Positions 28,508-37,243 of a stretch of DNA of 64,000 nucleotides are shown here, in pieces. Position numbers and translations under genes: made by a program. The notes under the pieces were generated by a model. That model worked only from the letters and a program-made list of their open reading frames with translations. It did no database searches and was not told the DNA's origin. How positions within the stretch are numbered: the stretch's first letter is position 1; the number at the start of each line of letters is the position of its first letter. The DNA is from Rhizobium sp. BK313 (lineage in GTDB: Bacteria; Pseudomonadota; Alphaproteobacteria; Rhizobiales; Rhizobiaceae): NCBI RefSeq assembly GCF_014193655.1, contig NZ_JACHZQ010000001.1, positions 1,488,001 through 1,552,000 on the forward strand, written 5' to 3'.

Positions 28508-29314
28508 ATGACCACTGCAGGCACGATCCGAACCGGTATCGGCGGCTGGACCTTTGAGCCCTGGCGCGGGACATTCTATCCCGACAGTCTCAAGCAGAAG
28601 GACGAACTCAATTTTGCCAGCCGCAAGCTAAAGGTGATCGAGGTCAACGGCACCTATTACAGCACGCAGAAGCCGGAGGTTTTTGCTAAATGGGCTGCCG
28701 ATGTGCCGGATGGTTTCATCTTCTCGCTCAAGGCGACGCGTTTCGTCACCAACCGGCGTGTGCTCTCCGAGGCCGGCGAATCGATGCAGCGCTTCCTCGA
28801 ATCCGGCATCAGCGAACTGGGTGATCACCTCGGCCCGCTGCTCTGGCAATTCGCGCCGACCAAGAAGTTCGATCCGGATGATTTCGAGGCATTCCTGAAA
28901 TTACTGCCGGACAAACAGAACGGCTTGGCGCTGAAGCACGTCGTCGAGGTCAGGCATGACTCGTTCAAGGTGCCGGAATTCATAGCTCTGCTTGCCAAAT
29001 ACAATGTCGCACCGGTTTGCGCCGAGCACTTCGAATATCCGATGATTGCCGATGTGACCGCCGATTTCGTCTATGCCCGCCTGCAAAAGGGTTCCGATGA
29101 CATCAAGACCTGCTATCCGCCGAAGGAACTGAAAGCCTGGGCGAAGCGTCTGGAAACCTGGGCCGAGGGCAAGATACCCGATGACCTGCCGTTGATCGAT
29201 GCGGATCGTAAGGTCAAGGCCGAGCCGCGCGACGTCTTCGCATTCATGATCCATGAGGGCAAGGTCAATGCGCCGCACGGGGCGATCGCGCTTCAGGAAG
29301 AAATGGCGAAATAG
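28508..29314 (+). CDS. DUF72 domain-containing protein
   Basis: 268 residues. The ATG at 28508 is chosen over one at 28496 because GGAGGAGA directly precedes it. The DUF72 TIM-barrel-like fold is recognisable: RTGIGGWTFEPWRGTFYPDSL at the start (with the W-F-YP pattern), LKVIEVNGTYYSTQ near residue 45, FSLKATRFVTN, LGPLLWQFAPT and VEVRHDSF. Functions are unknown in the family. Gene-neighbour links to DNA repair and radiation response have been noted, and here it follows uvrA closely and may share its SOS control. Confidence 0.9.
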   Translation: MTTAGTIRTGIGGWTFEPWRGTFYPDSLKQKDELNFASRKLKVIEVNGTYYSTQKPEVFAKWAADVPDGFIFSLKATRFVTNRRVLSEAGESMQRFLESGISELGDHLGPLLWQFAPTKKFDPDDFEAFLKLLPDKQNGLALKHVVEVRHDSFKVPEFIALLAKYNVAPVCAEHFEYPMIADVTADFVYARLQKGSDDIKTCYPPKELKAWAKRLETWAEGKIPDDLPLIDADRKVKAEPRDVFAFMIHEGKVNAPHGAIALQEEMAK

Positions 29315-29320
29315 CTTTCC

Positions 29321-30805
29321 TCAGAAGGGTGTCACGTGGGCGACGAGGTCTTCGGCCGTCAGCCCTTTTCCTGCACGTTGCCCGGCCGCGCCATGCAGCC
29401 AGACACCGGCTGCCGCAGCTTCGAAAGCAGGCGCCCCTTGCGCCAGAAGTCCACCGATGATGCCGGCGAGCACGTCGCCGGAGCCGGCCGTGGCAAGCCA
29501 TGACGGGGCATTGGCGTTTATCAGCGCCCGGCCATCGGGTGCGGCAATGACGCTATCGGCGCCTTTATAAATAATGGCGGCGTGAGCGCGCGCCGCCGCC
29601 GCCCTCGCCTTCTCGACCTTGCTCAATGCATTATCGGCGGCGATATCGGGAAATAGGCGGGCGAACTCGCCCTCATGCGGCGTCAACACCAGGCGCGTCG
29701 GACCATCTGCGAAAGCATCGAACAGGCGTTGCGGTTCATCGCGAAACGAAGTGATGCCGTCGGCATCGAGCACCAGATGGCGGCCGCTGAGAGCCAGGAC
29801 GAATTGTCGGGCCTTCTCACCCGCGCCGAAGCCGGGGCCGAGGACGAAGGTCGAAAGGCGCTGGTCGGCGAGCCAGGCGCGCAACACAGCCTCGTCATCG
29901 ACCGCGCGTAGCATGATCGCCGTCAGCATCCCCGCATTGACAGCCAGCGCCTGTTCCGGCGAGGCGATGGTGACGAGCCCTGCTCCCGTCTTCAGCCCCG
30001 CCATCGCCGACATACGCGCCGCGCCCGTCGCAGTCGCTCCACCGGAAAAGACCACCAGGTGACCACGCTTGTATTTGTGGGTGTCCGTTGCGGTCGCAGG
30101 CAAGTCCGCCTGCCATTGCGCCGGTGTGTTTTCCGCGACCATGCCGTTTGCGTGCGCGCGAACAATGCGCGCGGGAATGCCGATGTCGAAAACCTCCAGC
30201 ATGCCACAAAGGTCCCGGCCCGGCATCAGCAGGTGACCAGGCTTTCGGGTCATGAACGTGACGGTGCGCGCGGCTCGGAAAGCGGCGCCGAGCACCTGGC
30301 CGCTGCGACCGTCAAGGCCGGAGGGCAAGTCGACGGCGATGACGGGAAGACCGGCCTTCGTAATCGCTGCGATGATCGTCTCGACTTCATCGGGAACGGG
30401 GCGAGAGAGGCCCGCGCCGAAAATAGCGTCGATCACGATGTCTCCCGGCTGTGGCGAATAGTGCGCCAGAGCCTCTCCAAGGATCTGACAATCTTCAAAG
30501 GCACGGGCGGCATCGCCTTTCAGCGTTTTGGGATCGCCGAGATGAAAGAGCCGGACCTCTGCCCCGCTTTGCTGCAGGGCACGCGCTGCGACATAACCGT
30601 CGCCGCCATTGTTGCCGGGACCGCAGAGCACGACAAATCGCAAGGCCTCGGGGAAATGCCGAAGGGCGCTCGCGGCCACCGCCTGGCCTGCCTTTTCCAT
30701 AAGACCGTAGGAATCAATACCCGACGCGGCGGCGGCCCGATCGACGGCAGCCATATCATCGGGCGAAAGAAGCAGATCGGCGAGCGGTGACATCATGACA
30801 GACAT
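29321..30805 (-). CDS. bifunctional NAD(P)H-hydrate epimerase / ADP-dependent NAD(P)HX dehydratase
   Basis: 494 residues from the ATG at 30805. ATGs at 30796 and 30793 are alternatives. The N-terminal YjeF domain (about 1-215) is the epimerase: LCGPGNNGGDGYVAARAL near residue 60 and VIDAIFGAGLSRPVP. The C-terminal ribokinase-like domain has VLGPGFG, VLDADGITSF, LTPHEGEFARLF and ATAGSGDVLAGIIGGLLAQG, the nucleotide-binding motif. Together they repair hydrated NADH and NADPH, a metabolite-damage function. It is convergent with the DUF72 gene with only six bases between the stops. Confidence 0.95.
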   Translation of the reverse strand: MSVMMSPLADLLLSPDDMAAVDRAAAASGIDSYGLMEKAGQAVAASALRHFPEALRFVVLCGPGNNGGDGYVAARALQQSGAEVRLFHLGDPKTLKGDAARAFEDCQILGEALAHYSPQPGDIVIDAIFGAGLSRPVPDEVETIIAAITKAGLPVIAVDLPSGLDGRSGQVLGAAFRAARTVTFMTRKPGHLLMPGRDLCGMLEVFDIGIPARIVRAHANGMVAENTPAQWQADLPATATDTHKYKRGHLVVFSGGATATGAARMSAMAGLKTGAGLVTIASPEQALAVNAGMLTAIMLRAVDDEAVLRAWLADQRLSTFVLGPGFGAGEKARQFVLALSGRHLVLDADGITSFRDEPQRLFDAFADGPTRLVLTPHEGEFARLFPDIAADNALSKVEKARAAAARAHAAIIYKGADSVIAAPDGRALINANAPSWLATAGSGDVLAGIIGGLLAQGAPAFEAAAAGVWLHGAAGQRAGKGLTAEDLVAHVTPF

Positions 30806-30873
30806 TATTGAATGCGAAACCTGCCTGAAAAACAACCGCCATTCTGCAGCGCAATTTGCTCAATCGTAACGCA

Positions 30874-30893
30874 TTTGCACAAAAATTGCTCAC
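30874..30893. promoter_or_regulatory. putative upstream activator element 1 for glnB (NtrC-like)
   Basis: TTTGCACAAAAATTGCTCA is an imperfect palindrome about 175 bases upstream of the sigma-54 promoter. A related sequence recurs at 30943-30960. The distance and pairing fit enhancer sites for NtrC, the expected activator of glnB in rhizobia, but the match to a strict NtrC consensus is loose. Confidence 0.35.
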
Positions 30894-30942
30894 ACTGAGT
30901 CCAGGTCCTGCCGCGGCACGATTGTGAGGAATACAGCACTTT

Positions 30943-30960
30943 TTTGCAAAATTTTGCTTA
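30943..30960. promoter_or_regulatory. putative upstream activator element 2 for glnB (NtrC-like)
   Basis: TTTGCAAAATTTTGCTTA contains the perfect palindrome GCAAAATTTTGC and resembles the element at 30874-30893. It lies about 110 bases before the -24 box. I infer it to be the second half of a paired enhancer. Confidence 0.35.
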
Positions 30961-31021
30961 CCTCACCCCATTTCCATGCGAAATCGCTTTCATTTTCCCG
31001 AAAAATCCTCATCAATCCGAG

Positions 31022-31049
31022 ATCTCGGCGTCAATTCGCCGAGATTTTT
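31022..31049 (+). terminator. orphan intrinsic terminator upstream of the glnB promoter
   Basis: ATCTCGGCG (31022-31030) pairs perfectly with CGCCGAGAT (31037-31045) around TCAATT, and the stem runs into five T. It is oriented for plus-strand transcription, yet the gene upstream is on the minus strand. It either ends an unannotated small RNA starting within about 30810-31000 or insulates the sigma-54 promoter 20 bases further on. Confidence 0.75.
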
Positions 31050-31066
31050 ACGGCAGGCCGCTATGA

Positions 31067-31483
<417 letters not shown>

Positions 31484-31545
31484 CCCGCCCGGCCTTTTCC
31501 GGCTCCGGCTCATAATCGTCATCTAAGTCAAGGGAAGAAATTTTA

Positions 31546-32955
31546 ATGACGACCGCAAGCGAAATTCTCAAACAAATCAAGGATAACGACGTCAAGTTCG
31601 TTGACCTGCGGTTCACGGATCCCAAGGGCAAGCTGCAGCATGTCACGATGGACATCGCCTGCGTCGATGAAGACATGTTCGCCGATGGCGTCATGTTCGA
31701 CGGCTCCTCGATTGCGGGTTGGAAGGCCATCAACGAATCCGACATGGTGCTGATGCCCGACACCGATACGGTTCACATGGACCCGTTCTTCGCGCAGTCC
31801 ACCATGGTCATCCTCTGTGACATTCTCGACCCGATCTCGGGCGAAGCCTACAACCGCGACCCGCGCGGCACCGCCAAGAAGGCTGAAGCCTATCTCAAGG
31901 CATCCGGCATCGGCGACACCGCCTTCTTCGGTCCGGAAGCTGAATTCTTCGTCTTCGACGACGTCAAGTACAAGGCTGATCCGTACAACACCGGCTTCAA
32001 GCTCGATTCCAGCGAACTGCCGTCCAACGACGACACCGACTATGAAACCGGCAACCTCGGTCACCGTCCGCGTGTCAAGGGCGGTTACTTCCCGGTTCCT
32101 CCGGTCGACAGCGCCCAGGACATGCGTTCGGAAATGCTGACGGTGCTCACCGAAATGGGCGTCGTCGTCGAAAAGCATCACCACGAAGTCGCTGCAGCCC
32201 AGCACGAGCTTGGCATCAAGTTCGACACGCTGGTCCGCAACGCCGACAAGATGCAGATCTACAAGTACGTCGTGCACCAGGTCGCCAATGCCTACGGCAA
32301 GACGGCGACCTTCATGCCGAAGCCGATCTTCGGCGATAACGGCTCGGGCATGCACGTCCACCAGTCGATCTGGAAGGGCGGCAAGCCGACCTTCGCGGGC
32401 GACGAATATGCGGGTCTTTCCGAGAGCTGCCTCTACTACATCGGCGGCATCATCAAGCACGCCAAGGCCATCAACGCCTTCACCAACCCGTCGACGAACT
32501 CCTACAAGCGTCTGGTTCCAGGCTATGAAGCTCCGGTTCTGCTCGCCTATTCGGCTCGCAACCGTTCGGCTTCCTGCCGTATCCCGTTCGGCTCCAACCC
32601 GAAGGCAAAGCGCGTCGAAGTCCGCTTCCCTGACCCGACCGCAAATCCCTATCTCGCCTTCGCCGCCATGCTGATGGCCGGCCTCGACGGCATCAAGAAC
32701 AAGATCCATCCGGGCAAGGCCATGGACAAGGACCTGTACGACCTGCCGCCGAAGGAGCTGAAGAAGATCCCGACGGTCTGCGGTTCGTTGCGCGAAGCGC
32801 TCGAGACCCTCGACAAGGACCGCAAGTTCCTGACCGCCGGCGGTGTCTTCGACGACGACCAGATCGATGCGTTCATCGAACTGAAGATGCAGGAAGTCAT
32901 GCGTTTCGAAATGACCCCGCATCCGGTCGAATACGATATGTACTACTCGGCATAA
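31546..32955 (+). CDS. glnA: glutamine synthetase type I
   Basis: 469 residues, the normal size of the dodecameric GSI subunit that joins ammonium to glutamate. Motifs are [12 protein letters not shown] near residue 50, [10 protein letters not shown] with metal-binding glutamates, [11 protein letters not shown] near 265, [17 protein letters not shown] near 320, and [16 protein letters not shown]. The adenylylation tyrosine is in [10 protein letters not shown] near 395, so GlnE control is expected. AGGGAAG precedes the ATG. A strong terminator follows directly. Confidence 0.98.
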   Translation: MTTASEILKQIKDNDVKFVDLRFTDPKGKLQHVTMDIACVDEDMFADGVMFDGSSIAGWKAINESDMVLMPDTDTVHMDPFFAQSTMVILCDILDPISGEAYNRDPRGTAKKAEAYLKASGIGDTAFFGPEAEFFVFDDVKYKADPYNTGFKLDSSELPSNDDTDYETGNLGHRPRVKGGYFPVPPVDSAQDMRSEMLTVLTEMGVVVEKHHHEVAAAQHELGIKFDTLVRNADKMQIYKYVVHQVANAYGKTATFMPKPIFGDNGSGMHVHQSIWKGGKPTFAGDEYAGLSESCLYYIGGIIKHAKAINAFTNPSTNSYKRLVPGYEAPVLLAYSARNRSASCRIPFGSNPKAKRVEVRFPDPTANPYLAFAAMLMAGLDGIKNKIHPGKAMDKDLYDLPPKELKKIPTVCGSLREALETLDKDRKFLTAGGVFDDDQIDAFIELKMQEVMRFEMTPHPVEYDMYYSA

Positions 32956-32967
32956 GAACCGAGGTGA

Positions 32968-32993
32968 AAGCCCCGGTTTCGCCGGGGCTTTTT
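32968..32993 (+). terminator. intrinsic terminator of glnB-glnA
   Basis: AAGCCCCGG pairs perfectly with CCGGGGCTT around TTTCG, followed by more T. It starts 13 bases after the glnA stop. Confidence 0.93.
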
Positions 32994-33190
32994 CATACTG
33001 GGCAAGCATGAAGGAGATAGGTCTCCCTCACGTCTGCCTTGCTGAGAGTCACATTTCGTGCATCGCACAACCGAACTATAAAAGGCTATTAACGTTGAGC
33101 GAATGTGACGGTTACATGAAGGAATGGGGGCAAAATCCTTGATATCGGCGGTGAAACTCACCACATGATTGCTTGAAAGGAAGTCGCGCC

Positions 33191-33520
33191 ATGAAACAAC
33201 GCAACGCAAAATTTAATATCGGCGAAGTGGTTCGGCACCGGATGTTTCCATTCCGCGGTGTCATCTTCGACGTCGACCCGGAGTTCGCCAATACCGAAGA
33301 ATGGTGGAATTCCATTCCGGCGGAAGTGCGGCCCAGCAAGGACCAGCCCTTCTATCACCTTCTCGCCGAAAACGACGAGACTGAATATGTCGCATACGTA
33401 TCCGAGCAGAACCTGATCAGCGACGAGAGCGGCGTCCCGCTTCGTAACCCGCAGATCGCTCAGATATTCGACAAGGCGCCTACAGGCGAGTTCAAGCCCA
33501 AGATGAGCTTCGCCCACTAA
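33191..33520 (+). CDS. hspQ: HspQ / hemimethylated-DNA-binding (YccV-like) protein
   Basis: 109 residues from the ATG at 33191, with AAAGGAAG upstream. The YccV fold is recognisable: FNIGEVVRHRMFPFRGVIFD at the start, then FYHLLAENDETEYVAYVSEQNL in the middle and a final FKPKMSFAH. In enterobacteria HspQ is a heat-shock protein and a specificity factor for Lon. The DNA-binding activity was described for the same fold. The upstream 200 bases contain a CTTGAT...CCACAT pair that vaguely resembles an RpoH promoter, too weak to call. Confidence 0.9.
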   Translation: MKQRNAKFNIGEVVRHRMFPFRGVIFDVDPEFANTEEWWNSIPAEVRPSKDQPFYHLLAENDETEYVAYVSEQNLISDESGVPLRNPQIAQIFDKAPTGEFKPKMSFAH

Positions 33521-33545
33521 GCGTTAATTCCGCGCAGGTTTTTCG

Positions 33546-33578
33546 AAGGGAAGACGCCCCAACGTCTTCCCTTTCGTG
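33546..33578 (+). terminator. terminator hairpin of hspQ
   Basis: AAGGGAAGACG (33546-33556) pairs with CGTCTTCCCTT (33563-33573) around a six-base loop. The T-rich tail TTTCGTGTTT follows. It lies 25 bases past the hspQ stop. Confidence 0.8.
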
Positions 33579-33601
33579 TTTCTGGCCTTTCGTGTTTCTG
33601 G
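33570..33601. repeat. 16-bp tandem duplication in the hspQ terminator tail
   Basis: CCTTTCGTGTTTCTGG occurs twice head to tail (33570-33585 and 33586-33601) with no mismatch. The first copy forms the end of the terminator stem and its tail. It is most simply a recent slippage or duplication event. Confidence 0.85.
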
Positions 33602-33616
33602 ACATACAGCCATAAC

Positions 33617-33646
33617 AAAAAAGCCCGGCGCACAGCCGGGCTTTTT
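33617..33646 (-). terminator. bidirectional terminator between hspQ and the IalB-like gene
   Basis: GCCCGGC (33623-33629) and GCCGGGC (33635-33641) form the stem, flanked by an A-run on the left and five T on the right. On the minus strand it lies 25 bases after the IalB-like gene. Confidence 0.88.
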
Positions 33647-33670
33647 GTGAAATCCTGAAAGCGCCGCAGC

Positions 33671-34330
33671 TTACTGCTGCTTCGCGGCCTTCTGAGCGTC
33701 TTCCAGCTTCTTGCGGGCTTCCTCAGCCTTTTTCTGCATGCTGTCCTGCAGGCTCTTCTGGCTTTCGGCGAGCTTCGAGTCGGAGATCGCTGCGCCGTCA
33801 TAGGCCGCGCCGAAACCATCGAGTGAGATCTTGATCGGGTTCGGAGCGCGACGGAAGTTGATCGAGGTGAAGGTCACGTCGGTGCCCTTCTTCAAGGCCG
33901 CGATCATGGCGTCGGTCAGCGGCACTTCGGCAGTGCACTTGTCCGGCAGGCAGACTGCGTAATCGATCTTCTGGCCCTTGCCGCCATCGACCTGCATGGT
34001 GATGCCCGGAGCGATCAGACGTGCGGTCGGAACGGAAATCTGCAGGATCTTGCGGTTGACCTTGCCGTCGATCGAGATGAGGCCGACCGCGGTCACTAGC
34101 TGGCCGTTGTTGGCCATGATCAGGTTCTGAACGATGCAGATATCGGCGTCGTCCTGTTTGGTGCAGGTCTTGTACCAGCCGAGGCGCGGTTGGCTGGCGT
34201 CGCCACCACCGTCAGCGGGAGCTGCGTCTGAGGCATCCTGAGCGAAAGCAGCCGCCGGAAGCGCTGCGCCGATCATGAGAGCCAGAGCAGAGAGTCCTGC
34301 CCGCATTTTGTTGTCAGTCTTGAACATCAT
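33671..34330 (-). CDS. invasion-associated locus B (IalB) family protein
   Basis: 219 residues from the first of two adjacent ATGs (34330), with AGGAGG ten bases before it. A signal peptide ends near AAAFAQDA (about residue 30). The mature domain matches the IalB family: WYKTCTKQDDADICIVQN with the first cysteine pair, GLISIDGKVNRKILQISVP, and YAVCLPDKCTAEVPLTD with the second. The C-terminus is a charged coiled coil rich in Lys, Glu and Ala (about 185-219). IalB in Bartonella aids erythrocyte invasion. In plant and soil Rhizobiales paralogues are common and their role is unknown, probably periplasmic or envelope. Confidence 0.88.
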   Translation of the reverse strand: MMFKTDNKMRAGLSALALMIGAALPAAAFAQDASDAAPADGGGDASQPRLGWYKTCTKQDDADICIVQNLIMANNGQLVTAVGLISIDGKVNRKILQISVPTARLIAPGITMQVDGGKGQKIDYAVCLPDKCTAEVPLTDAMIAALKKGTDVTFTSINFRRAPNPIKISLDGFGAAYDGAAISDSKLAESQKSLQDSMQKKAEEARKKLEDAQKAAKQQ

Positions 34331-34596
34331 AGCGAAAGCGCCTCCTGAAATCCGATGCGGTGCGACAGCCTGCCGCCCCGTGCCAATCGGGTCAAACCGC
34401 CGTCCACCTGTCGAAAGATTAAGGCAAATGCATGACCCGAGAAACCCGGCATCCCTGTTACATCGCACCGGCGCGGATATCCAGCTTTTCTTTGGCCTTT
34501 TCTGTCAAGACCCAAGAATTCCCCTAGGCGCGTGTTGGATTCGGCACTCTCATGATAAGGTTCCGCAGAATCATGCCCCTTACCGGAAAGGATGCC

Positions 34597-36408
34597 ATGC
34601 AAGCGCTCCGGATCGCTATTTTCCTGTTCTTCTCAGCATTCTGCAGTGCGGCGGCCGCCCAGCCGCTTTTTGGTATCGCAATGCATGGAGATCCTGCCTT
34701 ACCGTCGGACTATACCCATTTCCCTTACGTCAATCCGAACGTCAAAAAGGGCGGCCATGTCAGCTATGGTGTCGTCGGCACCTTCGACAATCTCAATCCT
34801 TTCATTCTGAAAAGCATGCGCACGACAGCGCGCGGCATGTGGGACCCGGAATTTGGCAATCTCGTCTACGAGCCGCTGATGCAGCGCTCGCGTGACGAAC
34901 CCTTCACACTGTACGGATTGCTGGCTCAGACGGTCGAGTGGGACGAGAGCCGCAGCTATCTCCAGTTCAACCTCAATCCGAACGCCAAGTGGTCGGACGG
35001 GCAGCCGGTGACTCCAGACGATGTGATTTTCACCTTTCAGTTGCTGCGCGATAAGGGCCGCGTACCATTTTCGTCCTGGCTCGATACGATCGGCAAAATC
35101 GAAAAAGTCGGCGACCATAGCGTTCTGATCCATTTCAACGACAAGGCCAACCGCGAAACACCTCTGATCATCGCGTCGTCGCTGCCGATCCTGCCGAAAC
35201 ACGCGATCGATCCTGATAGCTTTGACCGGACCACACTCAGCATCCCGATCGGTTCCGGCCCCTACAGGGTCAAGAGTATCGACCCCGGCCAACGCATCGT
35301 TTTCGAACGCAATCCCGACTATTGGGGCAAGGATATCCCCTCCAAGGTCGGCGTCGATAATTATGACGAGATCGCCGTCAACTATTTCCTGCAGGACACG
35401 ACACTGTTCGAAGCCTTCAAGAAAGGCGATGTCGACGTCTATTCGGACGGCAGCCCGGGCCATTGGCAGCAGGCCTATGATTTCCCGGCCGTGACCTCCG
35501 GCGCCGTCATCAAGGACGTTTTCACGCCGAAATTGCCGAGCGGCATGCTCGGTTTCGTCTTCAACACGCGCCGGCCGATCTTTGCCAACAAAAAGGTCCG
35601 ACAGGGCCTGGCGCTCGCCTTCGACTTCGAATGGGTGAACCGTAACCTCTCCTCGGATGCCTACACGCGCACGGAAAGCTACTGGCAAAACTCCGATCTC
35701 TCGTCGTTCGGCGTGCCCGCGGATGCGCATGAACTCGCCATGCTCGGCCAGATCAAGGATCGCATCGATCGCGATGTGCTTGACGGCACCTACAAGCTGC
35801 CCGTCAGCGACGGTTCCGGCCGCGACCGCGCTATCCTGCGCAAGGCTGTGGGTCTGCTGAAGGAAGGCGGCTACACGATCCAGGGCGAAAAGATGGTCGA
35901 CAGCGCCGGGCGTCAACTCAGCTTCGAGATCATGACGCAGAATGCCGACCAGGAGCGCATCGCTATCGCCTATCGCCGTTCTCTGGCGCTGCTCGGCATC
36001 GCGGTGACGATCCGCACGGTCGATGATTCGCAATATCAGCGCCGGACGATCAGCTACGACTATGACATGATCATCAAGTCCTATCCCTCGTCGCTATCGC
36101 CGGGCACCGAACAGCTCGGGCGCTGGGGTTCGGTGGCCGCCAAGACCGAAGGCAGCTTCAATTTTGCCGGCGTCGCCGATCCCGATGTCGATACGTTGAT
36201 CTCGCATTTCCTGACCGCTCACTCGGCCGAGGATTTCCGCGACGCCGTGCGCTCTTTCGACCGCATGCTGATCTCTGGCTACTATCTCGTGCCGCTCTAC
36301 CATATCGATCAGCAATGGGTGGCGCGGCGCAGCCGCATCGCTCATCCCGATGTCCTGCCGCTCTACGGCTATCAGTTGCCCGTTTGGTGGGACTCCTCGG
36401 TACAATAA
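34597..36408 (+). CDS. extracellular solute-binding protein, family 5 (YejA-like oligopeptide binding)
   Basis: 603 residues from the ATG at 34597 (MQALRIAIFLFF), chosen because AAAGGA precedes it and a signal peptide (ending near AAAAQPLFG) then begins at once. ATGs at 34552 and 34573 are open alternatives. The family 5 pattern is clear: GIAMHGDPALPSDYTHFPYVNP, RGMWDPEFGNLVYEPL, FNLNPNAKWSDGQPVTPDDVIFTF, and FNTRRPIFANKKVRQGLALAFDFEW. The HGxPALP start is typical of the YejA/microcin-C type rather than DppA. No permease or ATPase gene is adjacent, so it is an orphan receptor serving a transporter elsewhere. Confidence 0.9.
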   Translation: MQALRIAIFLFFSAFCSAAAAQPLFGIAMHGDPALPSDYTHFPYVNPNVKKGGHVSYGVVGTFDNLNPFILKSMRTTARGMWDPEFGNLVYEPLMQRSRDEPFTLYGLLAQTVEWDESRSYLQFNLNPNAKWSDGQPVTPDDVIFTFQLLRDKGRVPFSSWLDTIGKIEKVGDHSVLIHFNDKANRETPLIIASSLPILPKHAIDPDSFDRTTLSIPIGSGPYRVKSIDPGQRIVFERNPDYWGKDIPSKVGVDNYDEIAVNYFLQDTTLFEAFKKGDVDVYSDGSPGHWQQAYDFPAVTSGAVIKDVFTPKLPSGMLGFVFNTRRPIFANKKVRQGLALAFDFEWVNRNLSSDAYTRTESYWQNSDLSSFGVPADAHELAMLGQIKDRIDRDVLDGTYKLPVSDGSGRDRAILRKAVGLLKEGGYTIQGEKMVDSAGRQLSFEIMTQNADQERIAIAYRRSLALLGIAVTIRTVDDSQYQRRTISYDYDMIIKSYPSSLSPGTEQLGRWGSVAAKTEGSFNFAGVADPDVDTLISHFLTAHSAEDFRDAVRSFDRMLISGYYLVPLYHIDQQWVARRSRIAHPDVLPLYGYQLPVWWDSSVQ

Positions 36409-36519
36409 AACGCCTTGGCCGCGAAATGTCGCGAGGTTCCCTTTCGGTAACCGGTTGAAGCCATCGGCCCAAAAGCTTAGATGGGTTTTTGAAACCAGAT
36501 AAAGCGGAAGGACCTCGCC

Positions 36520-37191
36520 ATGGAACGCATCACGATCGATATTGTCTCGGACGTCGTTTGTCCGTGGTGCTATCTCGGCAAAGCCCGCTTGGAGCTAGCA
36601 ATTGCCGAAGTGCAGGACGAGGTGGGCGTCGATATCAACTGGCGGCCCTATCGCCTCAATCCCGACTATCCGCCTGAGGGCGTCGACCAAAAGAAGGCGC
36701 TGGCGCAAAAGCTCGGCGGCGAGGAGCGCGTCGCCCAGGCACACAAGATGCTGAGCGACCTCGGCCGCGAAATCGGCATCAACTTCGATTTCGGCGCGAT
36801 CAAGATCGGCCCGAACACGCTCGATGCGCATCGCCTCATCCAATGGGCGGGGACCGAGGACCGCGAGAAGCAGGAGAAGGTGGTCAACGCCCTGTTCAAG
36901 GCCAACTTCGAGGAAGGCCGCAATATCGGCGACCACGCAGTCCTGCTGGATATCGCCGAAAAGGCCGGCCTCGACCGCTCCGTCATCGCAACGCTGCTCG
37001 CCTCCGATGCGGACCGCGACCTAGTGATCGGTGAGATCGACGCGGCGCAGAAGATCGGCGTCACCGGTGTGCCCTTCTTCATCTTCGACCAGCAATACGC
37101 CGTCAGCGGCGCCCAGACGCCGGACGTGCTGGCAGGAGCGCTGCGCGATATCGCCAAGCTGAAGGCCGAGGCGCGGGCTGGGATGAACTGA
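36520..37191 (+). CDS. DsbA-family oxidoreductase (FrnE/2-hydroxychromene-2-carboxylate isomerase-like)
   Basis: 223 residues, no signal peptide, so cytoplasmic. The thioredoxin-fold active site CPWC lies at residues 14-17 (SDVVCPWCYLGK). The helical insertion and the cis-proline region TGVPFFIFDQQYAVSGAQ near residue 180 are typical of the FrnE branch. Members are thiol oxidoreductases or glutathione-dependent isomerases, and the presence of both cysteines favours a redox role. FrnE of Deinococcus supports oxidative-stress tolerance. Neighbours give no pathway. Confidence 0.9.
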   Translation: MERITIDIVSDVVCPWCYLGKARLELAIAEVQDEVGVDINWRPYRLNPDYPPEGVDQKKALAQKLGGEERVAQAHKMLSDLGREIGINFDFGAIKIGPNTLDAHRLIQWAGTEDREKQEKVVNALFKANFEEGRNIGDHAVLLDIAEKAGLDRSVIATLLASDADRDLVIGEIDAAQKIGVTGVPFFIFDQQYAVSGAQTPDVLAGALRDIAKLKAEARAGMN

Positions 37192-37243
37192 TAACTGACA
37201 CGGCCTGGAACATGCTTTTGAAAATGCTGCCCGCGTAAGGCGG

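Noticed and set aside
31543..33009. 488-codon open frame antisense to glnA
   Set aside because: Shadow of the strongly biased glnA codons; low-complexity composition, no family resemblance, and glnA is certain.
33138..33166. Possible RpoH-type heat-shock promoter before hspQ (CTTGAT ... CCACAT)
   Set aside because: Only a partial match to the consensus and the spacing is uncertain; heat-shock control of hspQ is plausible but not shown.
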